Shown in pieces: positions 1 through 7,044 of a stretch of DNA of 15,167 nucleotides. Both the position numbers and the translations under genes were made by a program. The number at the start of each line of letters is the position of its first letter. Within the stretch, counting starts at the first letter, position 1. Source of the DNA: Planctomycetaceae bacterium (lineage in GTDB: Bacteria; Planctomycetota; Planctomycetia; Planctomycetales; Planctomycetaceae); assembly GCA_020426425.1 (NCBI GenBank), contig JAGQQB010000034.1, positions 1 to 15,167 of the forward strand. The letters run 5' to 3'. The notes below the pieces were generated by a model, which saw only the letters and a list, made by a program, of their open reading frames with translations, ran no database searches and had not been told where the DNA came from.

Positions 1-36
1 TGGACGCGCGGAATCGTCAGGGGCTGACATGCGCCG

Positions 37-66
37 CTCGCCCGGCGGCGAGTCGTGACTATAGTC
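37..66. promoter_or_regulatory. Small hairpin and 10-bp palindrome upstream of the photolyase gene
   Basis: CTCGCC (37-42) pairs with GGCGAG (47-52) around a CGGC loop, and GACTATAGTC (57-66) is a perfect palindrome containing a TATAGT that resembles a -10 box. I find no matching -35 box at normal spacing, so a promoter is only a guess. The hairpin could also end an upstream gene lying outside the window. Confidence 0.2.
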
Positions 67-130
67 TCGAACCGTCCCTGATGTGCTGCGTTGTTCGGCA
101 CCGATTCCGCGTCGCCTGCTTTCCGTGCGT

Positions 131-1564
131 ATGTCCACCGCCCCCAGTCTCGTTTGGTTCCGTCACGATCTCCGTCTCGCCGATCAACCAGCGTTGCAGG
201 CGGCGATGGATCGGAGCGGGCCGGTGATTCCGGTCTACATATGGGCACCGGAGGAGGAAGAGGACTGGGCGCCGGCCTCGTGTTCGCGTTGGTGGCTGCA
301 TCATTCGCTGGATGCGCTGAGCCAGCGGCTGGAATTGCTCGGGGTGCGGCTGATCATTCGTCGCGGTCCGACCGAGGTGGCGCTGTCCGATTTGATTCGC
401 GAGACCGGTGCGGACGCCGTGTTCTGGACGCGACGGTATGAACCGGAGGTCATTGAACGGGACAAACAACTCAAGCAGCTGCTGAAGTCCCAGGAGATCG
501 AGGCATGCTCATTCAATGGAGCGTTGCTGGTTGAGCCGTGGGAAGTGGCCACGCAACAGGGGAAGCCCTACCAGGTGTTCACGCCATATTGGAAGGCGGC
601 CCAGGAGAAACTCAGCGGCGATGAACCACTCGCCGCGCCAGAGCGGCTCAAGACGCTCAATAATTCATTGGAGAGTGTGTCACTGCAGGAGTTGAATCTC
701 CTGCCGACCATTCCCTGGGACACGGCATTCCATGAGCAATGGATGCCGGGGGAAACTGGCGCACAGGCGGCGCTGAATCGGTTCCTCGATGAGATCGTGT
801 CGGACTACAAGACCGAACGAGACGTTCCCGGACGTCAGGGAACATCGCGGTTGTCGCCGCACTTACACTTCGGTGAGATCAGCCCGCGACAGATCGTGCA
901 GGCGATGCGGGCGCGGAAGTTGAACCTGTCGGCGATTGGGCCGAAGACGTTCCTGACTGAACTCGGTTGGCGCGAGTTTGCGCATCATGTGTTGTATCAC
1001 TTTCCCAAGACTCCGCAGGAACCGCTGCGGGCAGCATTCAACGAGTTCCCTTGGAATGATGATCCGACCTCGCTCCGCGCTTGGCAGCGCGGGCAGACCG
1101 GCTATCCAATAGTCGATGCTGGGATGCGCGAGTTGTGGGCCACCGGTTGGATGCACAATCGCGTCCGGATGATTGTCGGTTCGTTTCTGACGAAGCATTT
1201 ACGGTTGCCGTGGCAGGCTGGTGCCGAGTGGTTCTGGGACACGCTGGTCGATGCTGATCTCGCGAATAACACACTGGGCTGGCAATGGATCTCCGGCTGC
1301 GGTGCCGATGCCGCTCCCTACTTCCGCGTGTTCAACCCGATTCTGCAAGGAGTGAAGTTTGATCCAGACGGCACCTACGTCCGCCGCTGGTGTCCAGAAC
1401 TGGCCGATGTCCCAGACAAGTGGCTGCACAATCCCTGGGAAGCGCCAGCATCGGTACTGACGCAGGCGCGGGTACGACTGGGCCGCGACTACCCTGAGCC
1501 GATTGTCGACCACGCGACGGCCCGCGATGCGGCACTGGCGGCATTTGCCTTGATCAAGAAGTAG
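131..1564 (+). CDS. phr: Deoxyribodipyrimidine photolyase (class I CPD photolyase / cryptochrome family)
   Basis: Light-driven, FAD-dependent repair of UV-induced cyclobutane pyrimidine dimers in the cytoplasm. The N-terminus (SLVWFRHDLRLADQPAL) is the Rossmann-like antenna domain start. The FAD domain shows TERDVPGRQGTSRLSPHLHF (near residue 225), ELGWREF (near 276), TGWMHNRVRM (near 337) and GWQW...GADAAPYFRVFNP (about 383-403). By motif alignment to E. coli PhrB, the electron-transfer tryptophans W306, W359 and W382 correspond to W308, W361 and W384 here, and the flavin-contacting N378 to N380; all are present, so it should be active. At 477 residues it has normal family length. An in-frame ATG at 83 would add 16 residues before the conserved start, so ATG 131 is preferred; neither has a clear ribosome binding site. 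The class call is strong; the antenna cofactor cannot be told from sequence. It appears monocistronic. Confidence 0.95.
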   Translation: MSTAPSLVWFRHDLRLADQPALQAAMDRSGPVIPVYIWAPEEEEDWAPASCSRWWLHHSLDALSQRLELLGVRLIIRRGPTEVALSDLIRETGADAVFWTRRYEPEVIERDKQLKQLLKSQEIEACSFNGALLVEPWEVATQQGKPYQVFTPYWKAAQEKLSGDEPLAAPERLKTLNNSLESVSLQELNLLPTIPWDTAFHEQWMPGETGAQAALNRFLDEIVSDYKTERDVPGRQGTSRLSPHLHFGEISPRQIVQAMRARKLNLSAIGPKTFLTELGWREFAHHVLYHFPKTPQEPLRAAFNEFPWNDDPTSLRAWQRGQTGYPIVDAGMRELWATGWMHNRVRMIVGSFLTKHLRLPWQAGAEWFWDTLVDADLANNTLGWQWISGCGADAAPYFRVFNPILQGVKFDPDGTYVRRWCPELADVPDKWLHNPWEAPASVLTQARVRLGRDYPEPIVDHATARDAALAAFALIKK

Positions 1565-1659
1565 AAGAGGCAAGTCCGCAATCCAACAGTTGGTCATCGC
1601 AAGGTCACCGCACCATGTCTACATTGTGAAGTAGACCCTGCCGGTCAGTTAAGCTGTAC

Positions 1660-1749
1660 CGATTGCCGCAATCGCGCCTGCCGTACAATGGTCGGCGGCG
1701 GGCAGGACCGGTGAAGTGGTGTGACCGGAGGATTCGATAGAATCGATAG
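1660..1749. other. Photolyase-HEAT gene spacer: small hairpin and 9-bp tandem repeat
   Basis: The 273-bp gap between the photolyase stop and the next start holds a short stem CGATTG-CCG-CAATCG (1660-1674), about 95 bp after the photolyase stop, and a near-perfect tandem ATTCGATAG/AATCGATAG (1732-1749), about 90 bp before the next start. The hairpin has no T-tract and is a weak terminator candidate; the tandem repeat could be an operator. I see no coding sequence here. Confidence 0.2.
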
Positions 1750-1821
1750 TCGAAGAACTCACAGTTTTTCTGCGGCTAGGGTGCACACTGCGGCAGAAAT
1801 TGCCGCTTGACGCTCAATCGC

Positions 1822-1827
1822 GGAGGG
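1822..1827 (+). promoter_or_regulatory. Shine-Dalgarno that decides the start of the HEAT-repeat gene
   Basis: GGAGGG ends 10 bases before ATG 1838 but only 1 base before the in-frame GTG at 1829, so it supports ATG 1838. That choice also puts the basic MKLKR directly before the hydrophobic signal core. Confidence 0.6.
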
Positions 1828-1837
1828 AGTGACCGGG

Positions 1838-4090
1838 ATGAAACTGAAGCGTATTTCGTCGCTACTGCTCGTTGGAGGAAGCCTGTGGATGGCTCCCGGC
1901 ACCATTGTCTGGGGACAGGATGACGACGTCCCCAATAAACCGCCCATGGAGTCGCCGCTGGTCAATGAGCCGACGACACCCGAAGAGCAGTTCGATGCCG
2001 CGCTCATGATGCTGCGGCTCGCCAAGCCGGAACTCGCGCGGTACTACCTGCGACAGGTGCTCGATGGCAATCCCGATGATGATCTGATGCTCAAGCTGCG
2101 CGAGCAGCACGACACGGCGACGTTCCTGGAACTGACTCGAGTGAAAGAGATCGAACCGGAAGCACGCAAACTGTTGTCGCGACTGGAAGTCGCGGTGCGG
2201 AATCATGTCACACATCCCGGCTACTTCGATACGTTGCTCAAGAAGTTGAACGGCACGTCGCGCGACCGAGTCGAAGCGCTCGATGAAATGCGGCACCTTG
2301 GTCCCTACGCGGTGCCGCAACTAATCAAGGAACTGCAGCAGCCCCGTTTTAACAGCAAGGGGGATCTGACCTTCGCGCTGACTCAGCTCGGTCGCAATGC
2401 CAACGGACCTTTGGTCGGTGCCCTGGGATCGACAAGCCCAGAAATCCGCGCGACGGCCGCGTTGGTGCTGGGCACTGTTGGTGGACAGGATGACGCCATC
2501 TGGTTGGTGAAGCCTGCGTTTTCCGAATCGGAAGAACCTGGAGTGCGAACAGCAGCCCAGGAATCGCTCGCCCGTATTCAGTACGAGTCCCCATCGCTGA
2601 CCGATCGACTTTCCGGAGCCGGCGCGGCCGACCGGTTGCTGCAGATGGCAACGGCACATCTGACGCAGCAATACCAGTGGCCAGAAAATGACCGTGAAGA
2701 TGGCCATCGCTCGATTTGGAGCTGGGACGAAGCGGCGGGGACAGTGAAGGAAACCCTCGCGACCGATGCGCATGCGTCGCTGTACTACGCCGAGCGACTC
2801 GCACGTGATGCGGCGGCCATGGCCCCCACTCGTGACGAACCCAGCCATGTATTGCTCGCCACGTTGATGACGCGCGATATCGAAGCCAATGGCTGGGACA
2901 AACCGATCCCCATTGCAGCTGGCTCCGCACACGAACTTGCCGTAAGCAGTGGTCCGGAGACCTGCGAGCGGGTGCTAACCTTCGCGCAGGAGCATGATCT
3001 GCCAGCGGCAGAATGGACTTGTCTGCAGGCACTGGGACTGGTCGGATCCTCCAAGCTCCTGGCCGCGACGAACGACGCGCACTCACCGGTCGTGAAGTCG
3101 CTCGATGCCAGCGACGCACGCTCACAATTTGCGGCGGCAACGACGATCCTGCAGTGGGGACCAGACAAACCGTTCCGCGGCAGTCACCGTGTGGTTGAGA
3201 TTCTCGCTCGCGCGCTCTCGGGCGATACGCGGCCCAATAGCGTGGTTGTCGATCCCAATTCACGACGCGGCAGCGAGACCTCCGCACTCTTCACCGATGT
3301 CGGCTACGATGGCATCCGCGTGAATACCGGCGTGGAAGGTTTCCAGGCAGCGGTTTCGCAGGGGGATGTGCAGGTGGCCGTGCTGCATCCGACGACGATT
3401 CGCTGGGGGTTGACGCAAACCGTCGACAATCTGCGCATCGATTCGCGGACCGCCCGCATGCCGATTGTGATCTACGGACCGGCGAGTGTGCGGAACGATG
3501 TCGCACATCTTCTGCAGCGTTATCAGCAGGTAACGTACATTCAGGAGGCAAACGACTCCACCGAATTGCGTGCTCAACTGCATCCGTTCCTCGCGATGGT
3601 GTCGCCACCGTTGCTCAGCCAGGAACAGCGAACCGCTCAACGCGGAGATGCGCTCTACTGGCTGCGCAAGATCGCCACGACGCAGTCACACGTATTCGAC
3701 CTCGCGCCAGCGGAAGAAGCACTCGTGGCCGCCACCAGCGATCCACAATATGCCGCCGATGCCCTGGTGGCACTGGGGAGCATTCCAAACGCATCAGCCC
3801 AGAAGCAGTTGTTCAATGTGGCGGTTGGTCCCGCCGTCGATGCATCCATTCGGCAACGAGCCGCGCTCCAGTTGAGTTCGCACATCCAGCGGCATGGCAG
3901 TCTGCTTGATCAGTCGCAGTTGCAGCAATTGCAGGCAGCGATCCAGGGCGATCTCAACCCGGGCTTGCGGACTTCGCTGCTGTCGGTAATTGGTTCCATG
4001 AAGCCGGGTGAATCGGCGATGCGGAAGGCGATTCTGTCGCGACCACTATCATCTGGTCCCATTGCCGTGACCCCTCCAGCCGCAAACTGA
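1838..4090 (+). CDS. Secreted HEAT-repeat protein with an embedded degenerate receiver-like domain
   Basis: No specific function can be named. Residues 1-27 form a signal peptide (MKLKR, then a hydrophobic core, likely cleavage near VWG-Q), so the 750-residue protein should act outside the cytoplasmic membrane. Residues about 144-250 contain HEAT-type helical repeats (LGPYAVPQLIKEL, RATAALVLGTVGG, VRTAAQESLARI), usually protein-binding scaffolds. Residues about 465-587 follow the alternating strand/helix pattern of a response-regulator receiver: SVVVDPN, GYDGIRVNT, VQVAVLHPT, MPIVIYGPA, VTYIQEAND. The phosphoacceptor Asp is replaced by H517, the strand-4 Ser/Thr by G547 and the strand-5 Lys by E570, so phosphotransfer is not expected. 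More HEAT-like helices follow (about 605-735). The gene has a good Shine-Dalgarno and lies 65 bp before the ACT-domain gene on the same strand. HEAT and signal-peptide calls are fairly firm; the receiver-like fold is inferred from pattern. Confidence 0.85.
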   Translation: MKLKRISSLLLVGGSLWMAPGTIVWGQDDDVPNKPPMESPLVNEPTTPEEQFDAALMMLRLAKPELARYYLRQVLDGNPDDDLMLKLREQHDTATFLELTRVKEIEPEARKLLSRLEVAVRNHVTHPGYFDTLLKKLNGTSRDRVEALDEMRHLGPYAVPQLIKELQQPRFNSKGDLTFALTQLGRNANGPLVGALGSTSPEIRATAALVLGTVGGQDDAIWLVKPAFSESEEPGVRTAAQESLARIQYESPSLTDRLSGAGAADRLLQMATAHLTQQYQWPENDREDGHRSIWSWDEAAGTVKETLATDAHASLYYAERLARDAAAMAPTRDEPSHVLLATLMTRDIEANGWDKPIPIAAGSAHELAVSSGPETCERVLTFAQEHDLPAAEWTCLQALGLVGSSKLLAATNDAHSPVVKSLDASDARSQFAAATTILQWGPDKPFRGSHRVVEILARALSGDTRPNSVVVDPNSRRGSETSALFTDVGYDGIRVNTGVEGFQAAVSQGDVQVAVLHPTTIRWGLTQTVDNLRIDSRTARMPIVIYGPASVRNDVAHLLQRYQQVTYIQEANDSTELRAQLHPFLAMVSPPLLSQEQRTAQRGDALYWLRKIATTQSHVFDLAPAEEALVAATSDPQYAADALVALGSIPNASAQKQLFNVAVGPAVDASIRQRAALQLSSHIQRHGSLLDQSQLQQLQAAIQGDLNPGLRTSLLSVIGSMKPGESAMRKAILSRPLSSGPIAVTPPAAN

Positions 4091-4144
4091 GGCCGTGCCG
4101 GAGTGCTCGAGCCGCGATCCACGATTCGGTCATCGCGATCATCC

Positions 4145-4150
4145 AGGAGG
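4145..4150 (+). promoter_or_regulatory. Consensus Shine-Dalgarno for the ACT-domain gene
   Basis: AGGAGG lies 5 bases before ATG 4156. It is the strongest ribosome binding site in the window; several other genes here lack one. It fixes the start and suggests efficient translation. Confidence 0.7.
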
Positions 4151-4155
4151 AAACC

Positions 4156-4662
4156 ATGCCCGGCGATTTCGGCAGTGACGACGCCATTAGCCCGTCCACC
4201 ATGCGCGGCCGCGATTGGCCCTGCTTACGACAGTTCTGTGTGTTCTTGGAGAACCGCGTCGGTCGGCTGCACGATCTGATGCGGACGATCGAGTCGGCGG
4301 AACTCAAGGTGATGGCTCTGTCCGTGGTCGACACCATTGACTTTTCGGTCGTCCGCCTGATTGTCAACGAACCAGAACGGTCCAACGAAGTTCTCGACCT
4401 TGGTGGCTTTCGCTTCATTGAGAGCGATATTCTCGGCGTGGAACTTCCTGACGATCCTCAGCCATTCGTGATGGTGTTCAGCGCCTTTCTGCGGGCGGAA
4501 CTCAACATTCACTACACGTATCCGCTGCTGTTCCGACGCGGTGGCCGCGGCGCGATCGCCGTCCATGTCGACGATGTCGACCAGGCCACTCACCTGCTCC
4601 AGGATCTCGGCTACACGTTGCTGACAGAAGGAGATCTGCTGGATGGGGATGAGTTCTATTAA
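4156..4662 (+). CDS. Tandem ACT-domain protein
   Basis: A 168-residue cytoplasmic protein made almost entirely of two ACT-type ligand-binding folds. The first (about residues 17-80) begins RQFCVFLENRVGRLHDLMRT, with the family pattern of strand, then N-R-x-G-x-L before helix 1, then the second strand (LKVMALSVVDTIDFSVVRL). The second (about 90-160) shows MVFSAFLRAELNIHYTYPLL and GAIAVHVDDVDQATHLLQDL. Stand-alone double-ACT proteins usually sense amino acids or related small molecules. Such proteins are sometimes labelled acetolactate synthase small subunits, but there is no ilvB or other amino-acid enzyme here, so that label is not supported. The start is fixed by an AGGAGG. The gene lies 65 bp after the HEAT-repeat gene, is probably co-transcribed with it, and is convergent with the Tim44/TerB gene, with no clear terminator in the 67-bp gap. 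Confidence 0.85.
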   Translation: MPGDFGSDDAISPSTMRGRDWPCLRQFCVFLENRVGRLHDLMRTIESAELKVMALSVVDTIDFSVVRLIVNEPERSNEVLDLGGFRFIESDILGVELPDDPQPFVMVFSAFLRAELNIHYTYPLLFRRGGRGAIAVHVDDVDQATHLLQDLGYTLLTEGDLLDGDEFY

Positions 4663-4729
4663 TGCGTTGTCGACCACAGATAGCAGTTCTCGTTGTGCCC
4701 GGCTCAAGGTGTTGTCCCGGTTGATGTGA

Positions 4730-6721
4730 CTATGCTTTCGCTTCCTCATAAAGCCGCTGCCGGATCGACTTCAGCAGCAGGTTGACGTCGTAGTTGCTGA
4801 ACCCGTGTTGCTGGGCGTACCGCCGCAGCAGGCGTTGTTCACCTCGGGTCAGTCTGCCATCGAGGCTGACGGCGTAAATGATCTGCTCAAGCAGTTGCCG
4901 GGCTTCTGCCGGGTTGGTTGGCTGCGGCAGGTTGAGGCCCTGTTCCGCAGCGCTCGACAACAGCAATCCGGCCTCGCGTTCGCTCAAGCCTTGTCGTTTA
5001 GCAAGTTGCTTGAAAGCCGCGAGTTCCTTTGCGCTTAATGCGCCATCCGCCAGCAACATCTGCGCGATGAGGCCCAAGTCGAGCGATCGGTCCGCATGCG
5101 GTGTATGACCCGCGGCAGCGAGCGCCACCAGGGGATGCGCTTGCTCGTAACCCAATTGCATTTGATCGGCTGTCGCCTGGAACTGACGGCTGAATGGAAC
5201 GACATCGAGCAACACCCAGTCGTGTGTTCCGGTCGTGAGCGAGGCTCCGCAGTATTGGCAGTTCGCATCGCGCGTGACTCCCAGCGGTCCACCGCAGTTG
5301 CCGCAAGAGGCTGTGGAAAACGTCTGTCGAGTGCCTGTCGTTACGCCTGACTTGCGGCCGAGCACGAACACTTCGGTATAGATCCGTTTGGTTGCACGGA
5401 CTGAATTCCGTCCGTTCGGATCTCCTTTGTGTCGCGTTCCGGACCAGCGGATCTTCACGAACGCGCGGTCGAGTGGCTTGCCATGCTCTACACGCAACAA
5501 GTCGACCAGTCCGACCGCTGGTTCGTGGAAGTAGTTCTGTTCGTTGAGTGTCTGCTGCACACGCTCTCGCAGTTGCGTTGCATCGTCCGCCAGCACTGGT
5601 TCCGCGTAACCCAATTCGCGATAGAACTCCGCCGCCCGCAGCCGCCAGAACATCACACTCGTGCGATCTTCCAGATGCTGCAGGCTGAAGTCCGGGTCTT
5701 GCGCTCGTAGTGTCGCGACACCGGGTGTCGACTGATCGTCGCCGGGCAGATTCCATTCCGATTCCTGCGTGATCTCCGCCAGCACCCAGTCGTGTTCGGC
5801 GGAGTTCACCCACGCGGAGCAGGCATCGCACTGGACCTTATCGACGATGTTGAGCGGACTGCCGCACGAAGGACAGCGGCCTTCGATGCTTCCACCTCGT
5901 GTGCGTGTTGGTGCTCCATGCCGCCGATGAAACGACCAGAACTCGACAAACTGCTCGACGCGTTGTGTGCCGGGCACGATCTGCCCGTTCTTCACATAGA
6001 TCTGATAGTCGAGCGCCGACGCCTGGATGCGAAGATGCAGTGTGTCGAATTGCTCAGTCGCGATGGCTGCCGAGAGTGACACATCGAGCACCTGAATTTG
6101 CTGCATTACATTTCGTAGCCCCTGGGCCTGTTGCATCGCCAGTTGGAGTTGGAAACGTTCAAAGATGCCATCGCTGATGAACGCCCGCACCGGGGTCATG
6201 TCCTGCTGTGTCCACGCCTCTTGGATTTGCACGAAGGCGGACTCGGATCGCTTGCTGAAGGCGTCGAGATCGAACGCAGGATCACCCTGTTGGATCTGCT
6301 GAATGGCCTCATCCCGCAGTCGTTGTGACTGGCGTTGATGGGCGCGGCGGATGGTATTCGCGATGTGATTCTGGCGTGACTGCTGGTACGACTGGTAAAT
6401 GGCAATCGTAATCATGATGGCGAACACGATCAGCATGACACGTGGATCGGCATTGCCGCCGCCACCACGCCCACCGCTGAAGCCTCCGCCCCCGCCAAAG
6501 CCGCCACCGCCCCCTCCGCCAAAACCACCACCTCCTCCACCGCCGTAGCCGCCCCCGCCACCGGCACGGGCGAGCAATTCCTCCGGCGTCAGCAGCAGGC
6601 AGCACAGCAGAAGCAGTCCAATCACGATCACACTTCGCCAGCCTCCGCATCGCTGCAGCCAGCGTCGCAGGTGCAGAACCCATCCAGTCGCGATTGTGGT
6701 CAGGTAGAACATTCGATCCAT
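4730..6721 (-). CDS. Membrane protein with duplicated Tim44-like/zinc-ribbon modules and a C-terminal TerB domain
   Basis: Numbered from ATG 6721 (663 residues). A signal-type helix ends in LLARA (about 29-53); a glycine-rich linker follows (54-90), then a transmembrane helix (about 94-112). Module 1 has a Tim44-like region (about 147-270) and a zinc ribbon (C283, C286, C298, C301) ending in HDWVL. Module 2 repeats this at 342-504 (C473, C476, C488, C491, then HDWVL), exactly 190 residues later. The C-terminus (about 548-661) is TerB-like, with two acidic loops (LLADGALSAKE and SLDGRLTRGE) resembling TerB metal-binding sites. Signal peptide, Gly-rich linker, membrane helix and Tim44 is a known bacterial layout; Tim44-like domains are thought to bind membranes or proteins. 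Topology would place the modules in the cytoplasm (inference). A TTG at 6751 could extend it by 10 residues; ATG 6712 is also possible. It is divergent from the coiled-coil gene. The substrate is unknown. Confidence 0.85.
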   Translation of the reverse strand: MDRMFYLTTIATGWVLHLRRWLQRCGGWRSVIVIGLLLLCCLLLTPEELLARAGGGGGYGGGGGGGFGGGGGGGFGGGGGFSGGRGGGGNADPRVMLIVFAIMITIAIYQSYQQSRQNHIANTIRRAHQRQSQRLRDEAIQQIQQGDPAFDLDAFSKRSESAFVQIQEAWTQQDMTPVRAFISDGIFERFQLQLAMQQAQGLRNVMQQIQVLDVSLSAAIATEQFDTLHLRIQASALDYQIYVKNGQIVPGTQRVEQFVEFWSFHRRHGAPTRTRGGSIEGRCPSCGSPLNIVDKVQCDACSAWVNSAEHDWVLAEITQESEWNLPGDDQSTPGVATLRAQDPDFSLQHLEDRTSVMFWRLRAAEFYRELGYAEPVLADDATQLRERVQQTLNEQNYFHEPAVGLVDLLRVEHGKPLDRAFVKIRWSGTRHKGDPNGRNSVRATKRIYTEVFVLGRKSGVTTGTRQTFSTASCGNCGGPLGVTRDANCQYCGASLTTGTHDWVLLDVVPFSRQFQATADQMQLGYEQAHPLVALAAAGHTPHADRSLDLGLIAQMLLADGALSAKELAAFKQLAKRQGLSEREAGLLLSSAAEQGLNLPQPTNPAEARQLLEQIIYAVSLDGRLTRGEQRLLRRYAQQHGFSNYDVNLLLKSIRQRLYEEAKA
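6455..6562 (-). repeat. GGC/GGT-rich tandem repeat encoding a poly-glycine linker
   Basis: On the minus strand this encodes runs of five to seven glycines separated by Y or F, roughly a 24-bp unit (seven Gly plus one aromatic) used two to three times, then a looser GFSGGRGGGGN end. It lies between the signal helix and the membrane helix. Repeats of this kind tend to vary in unit number between strains. Confidence 0.75.
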
Positions 6722-6826
6722 CGGTTTCAGGCAACGACAGAAGATGAGCAATCCAGCAGCGACAGGACCGCCCAGACAGCATAACGATTAACAGAAGTTC
6801 GAGGATCGTTCGACATGAACTGAGAA

Positions 6827-7027
6827 TTAAGGACAGAGGATGAGGGATTGGGAGCAGCCACGAGGCAGCATGCCTTCAACCTGAGCAACGGTCGCGCAGT
6901 AACCCTCGCCGTTCAGCGTCCGCCACAGATACTGTTCGTCACCTCGGTCGATCCGTATCATGCAGCGCGGAGCAACTCGGATCGAAGTCACTGCCGATGT
7001 TGTGTTCGCCTGTAACGATCTGGCCAT
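6827..7027 (-). CDS. Possible small protein in the divergent spacer, unrecognised
   Basis: A 66-codon frame from ATG 7027 (starting MARSLQANTTSAV; a shorter start is ATG 6961, beginning MIRIDRGDEQYLWRTLNGEG). The lower half has codon use like the neighbouring genes and a globular-looking composition (RGDEQYLWRTLNGEGYCATV). If real it lies upstream of the Tim44/TerB gene on the same strand, with about 105 bp between. There is no ribosome binding site and no family I recognise, and it overlaps the likely promoter zone of the coiled-coil gene. It may be spurious, or a leader of the Tim44/TerB transcript. Confidence 0.3.
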   Translation of the reverse strand: MARSLQANTTSAVTSIRVAPRCMIRIDRGDEQYLWRTLNGEGYCATVAQVEGMLPRGCSQSLILCP

Positions 7028-7044
7028 GGTGCGAGAAACGCGTG

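Noticed and set aside
83..130. Upstream ATG for the photolyase
   Set aside because: Would add 16 residues (MLRCSAPIPRRLLSVR) before the conserved family N-terminus; no ribosome binding site supports it.
1677..1706. CCTGCC/GGCAGG stem after the photolyase gene
   Set aside because: Six base pairs with an 18-base loop and no T-run; expected by chance in GC-rich DNA.
2321..3287. Long minus-strand open frames (about 200 and 310 codons) opposite the HEAT-repeat gene
   Set aside because: Compositionally odd (Arg/Ser/Pro-rich), no recognisable motifs, and fully overlapping a gene with signal peptide, ribosome binding site and domain structure on the other strand.
4663..4729. Terminator between the convergent ACT and Tim44/TerB genes
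   Set aside because: No stem of useful length and no T-run found in the 67-bp gap.
4998..5831. 277-codon alternative minus-strand frame inside the Tim44/TerB gene
   Set aside because: Arg-rich product without domains; the other frame of the same strand carries two zinc ribbons and a TerB domain.
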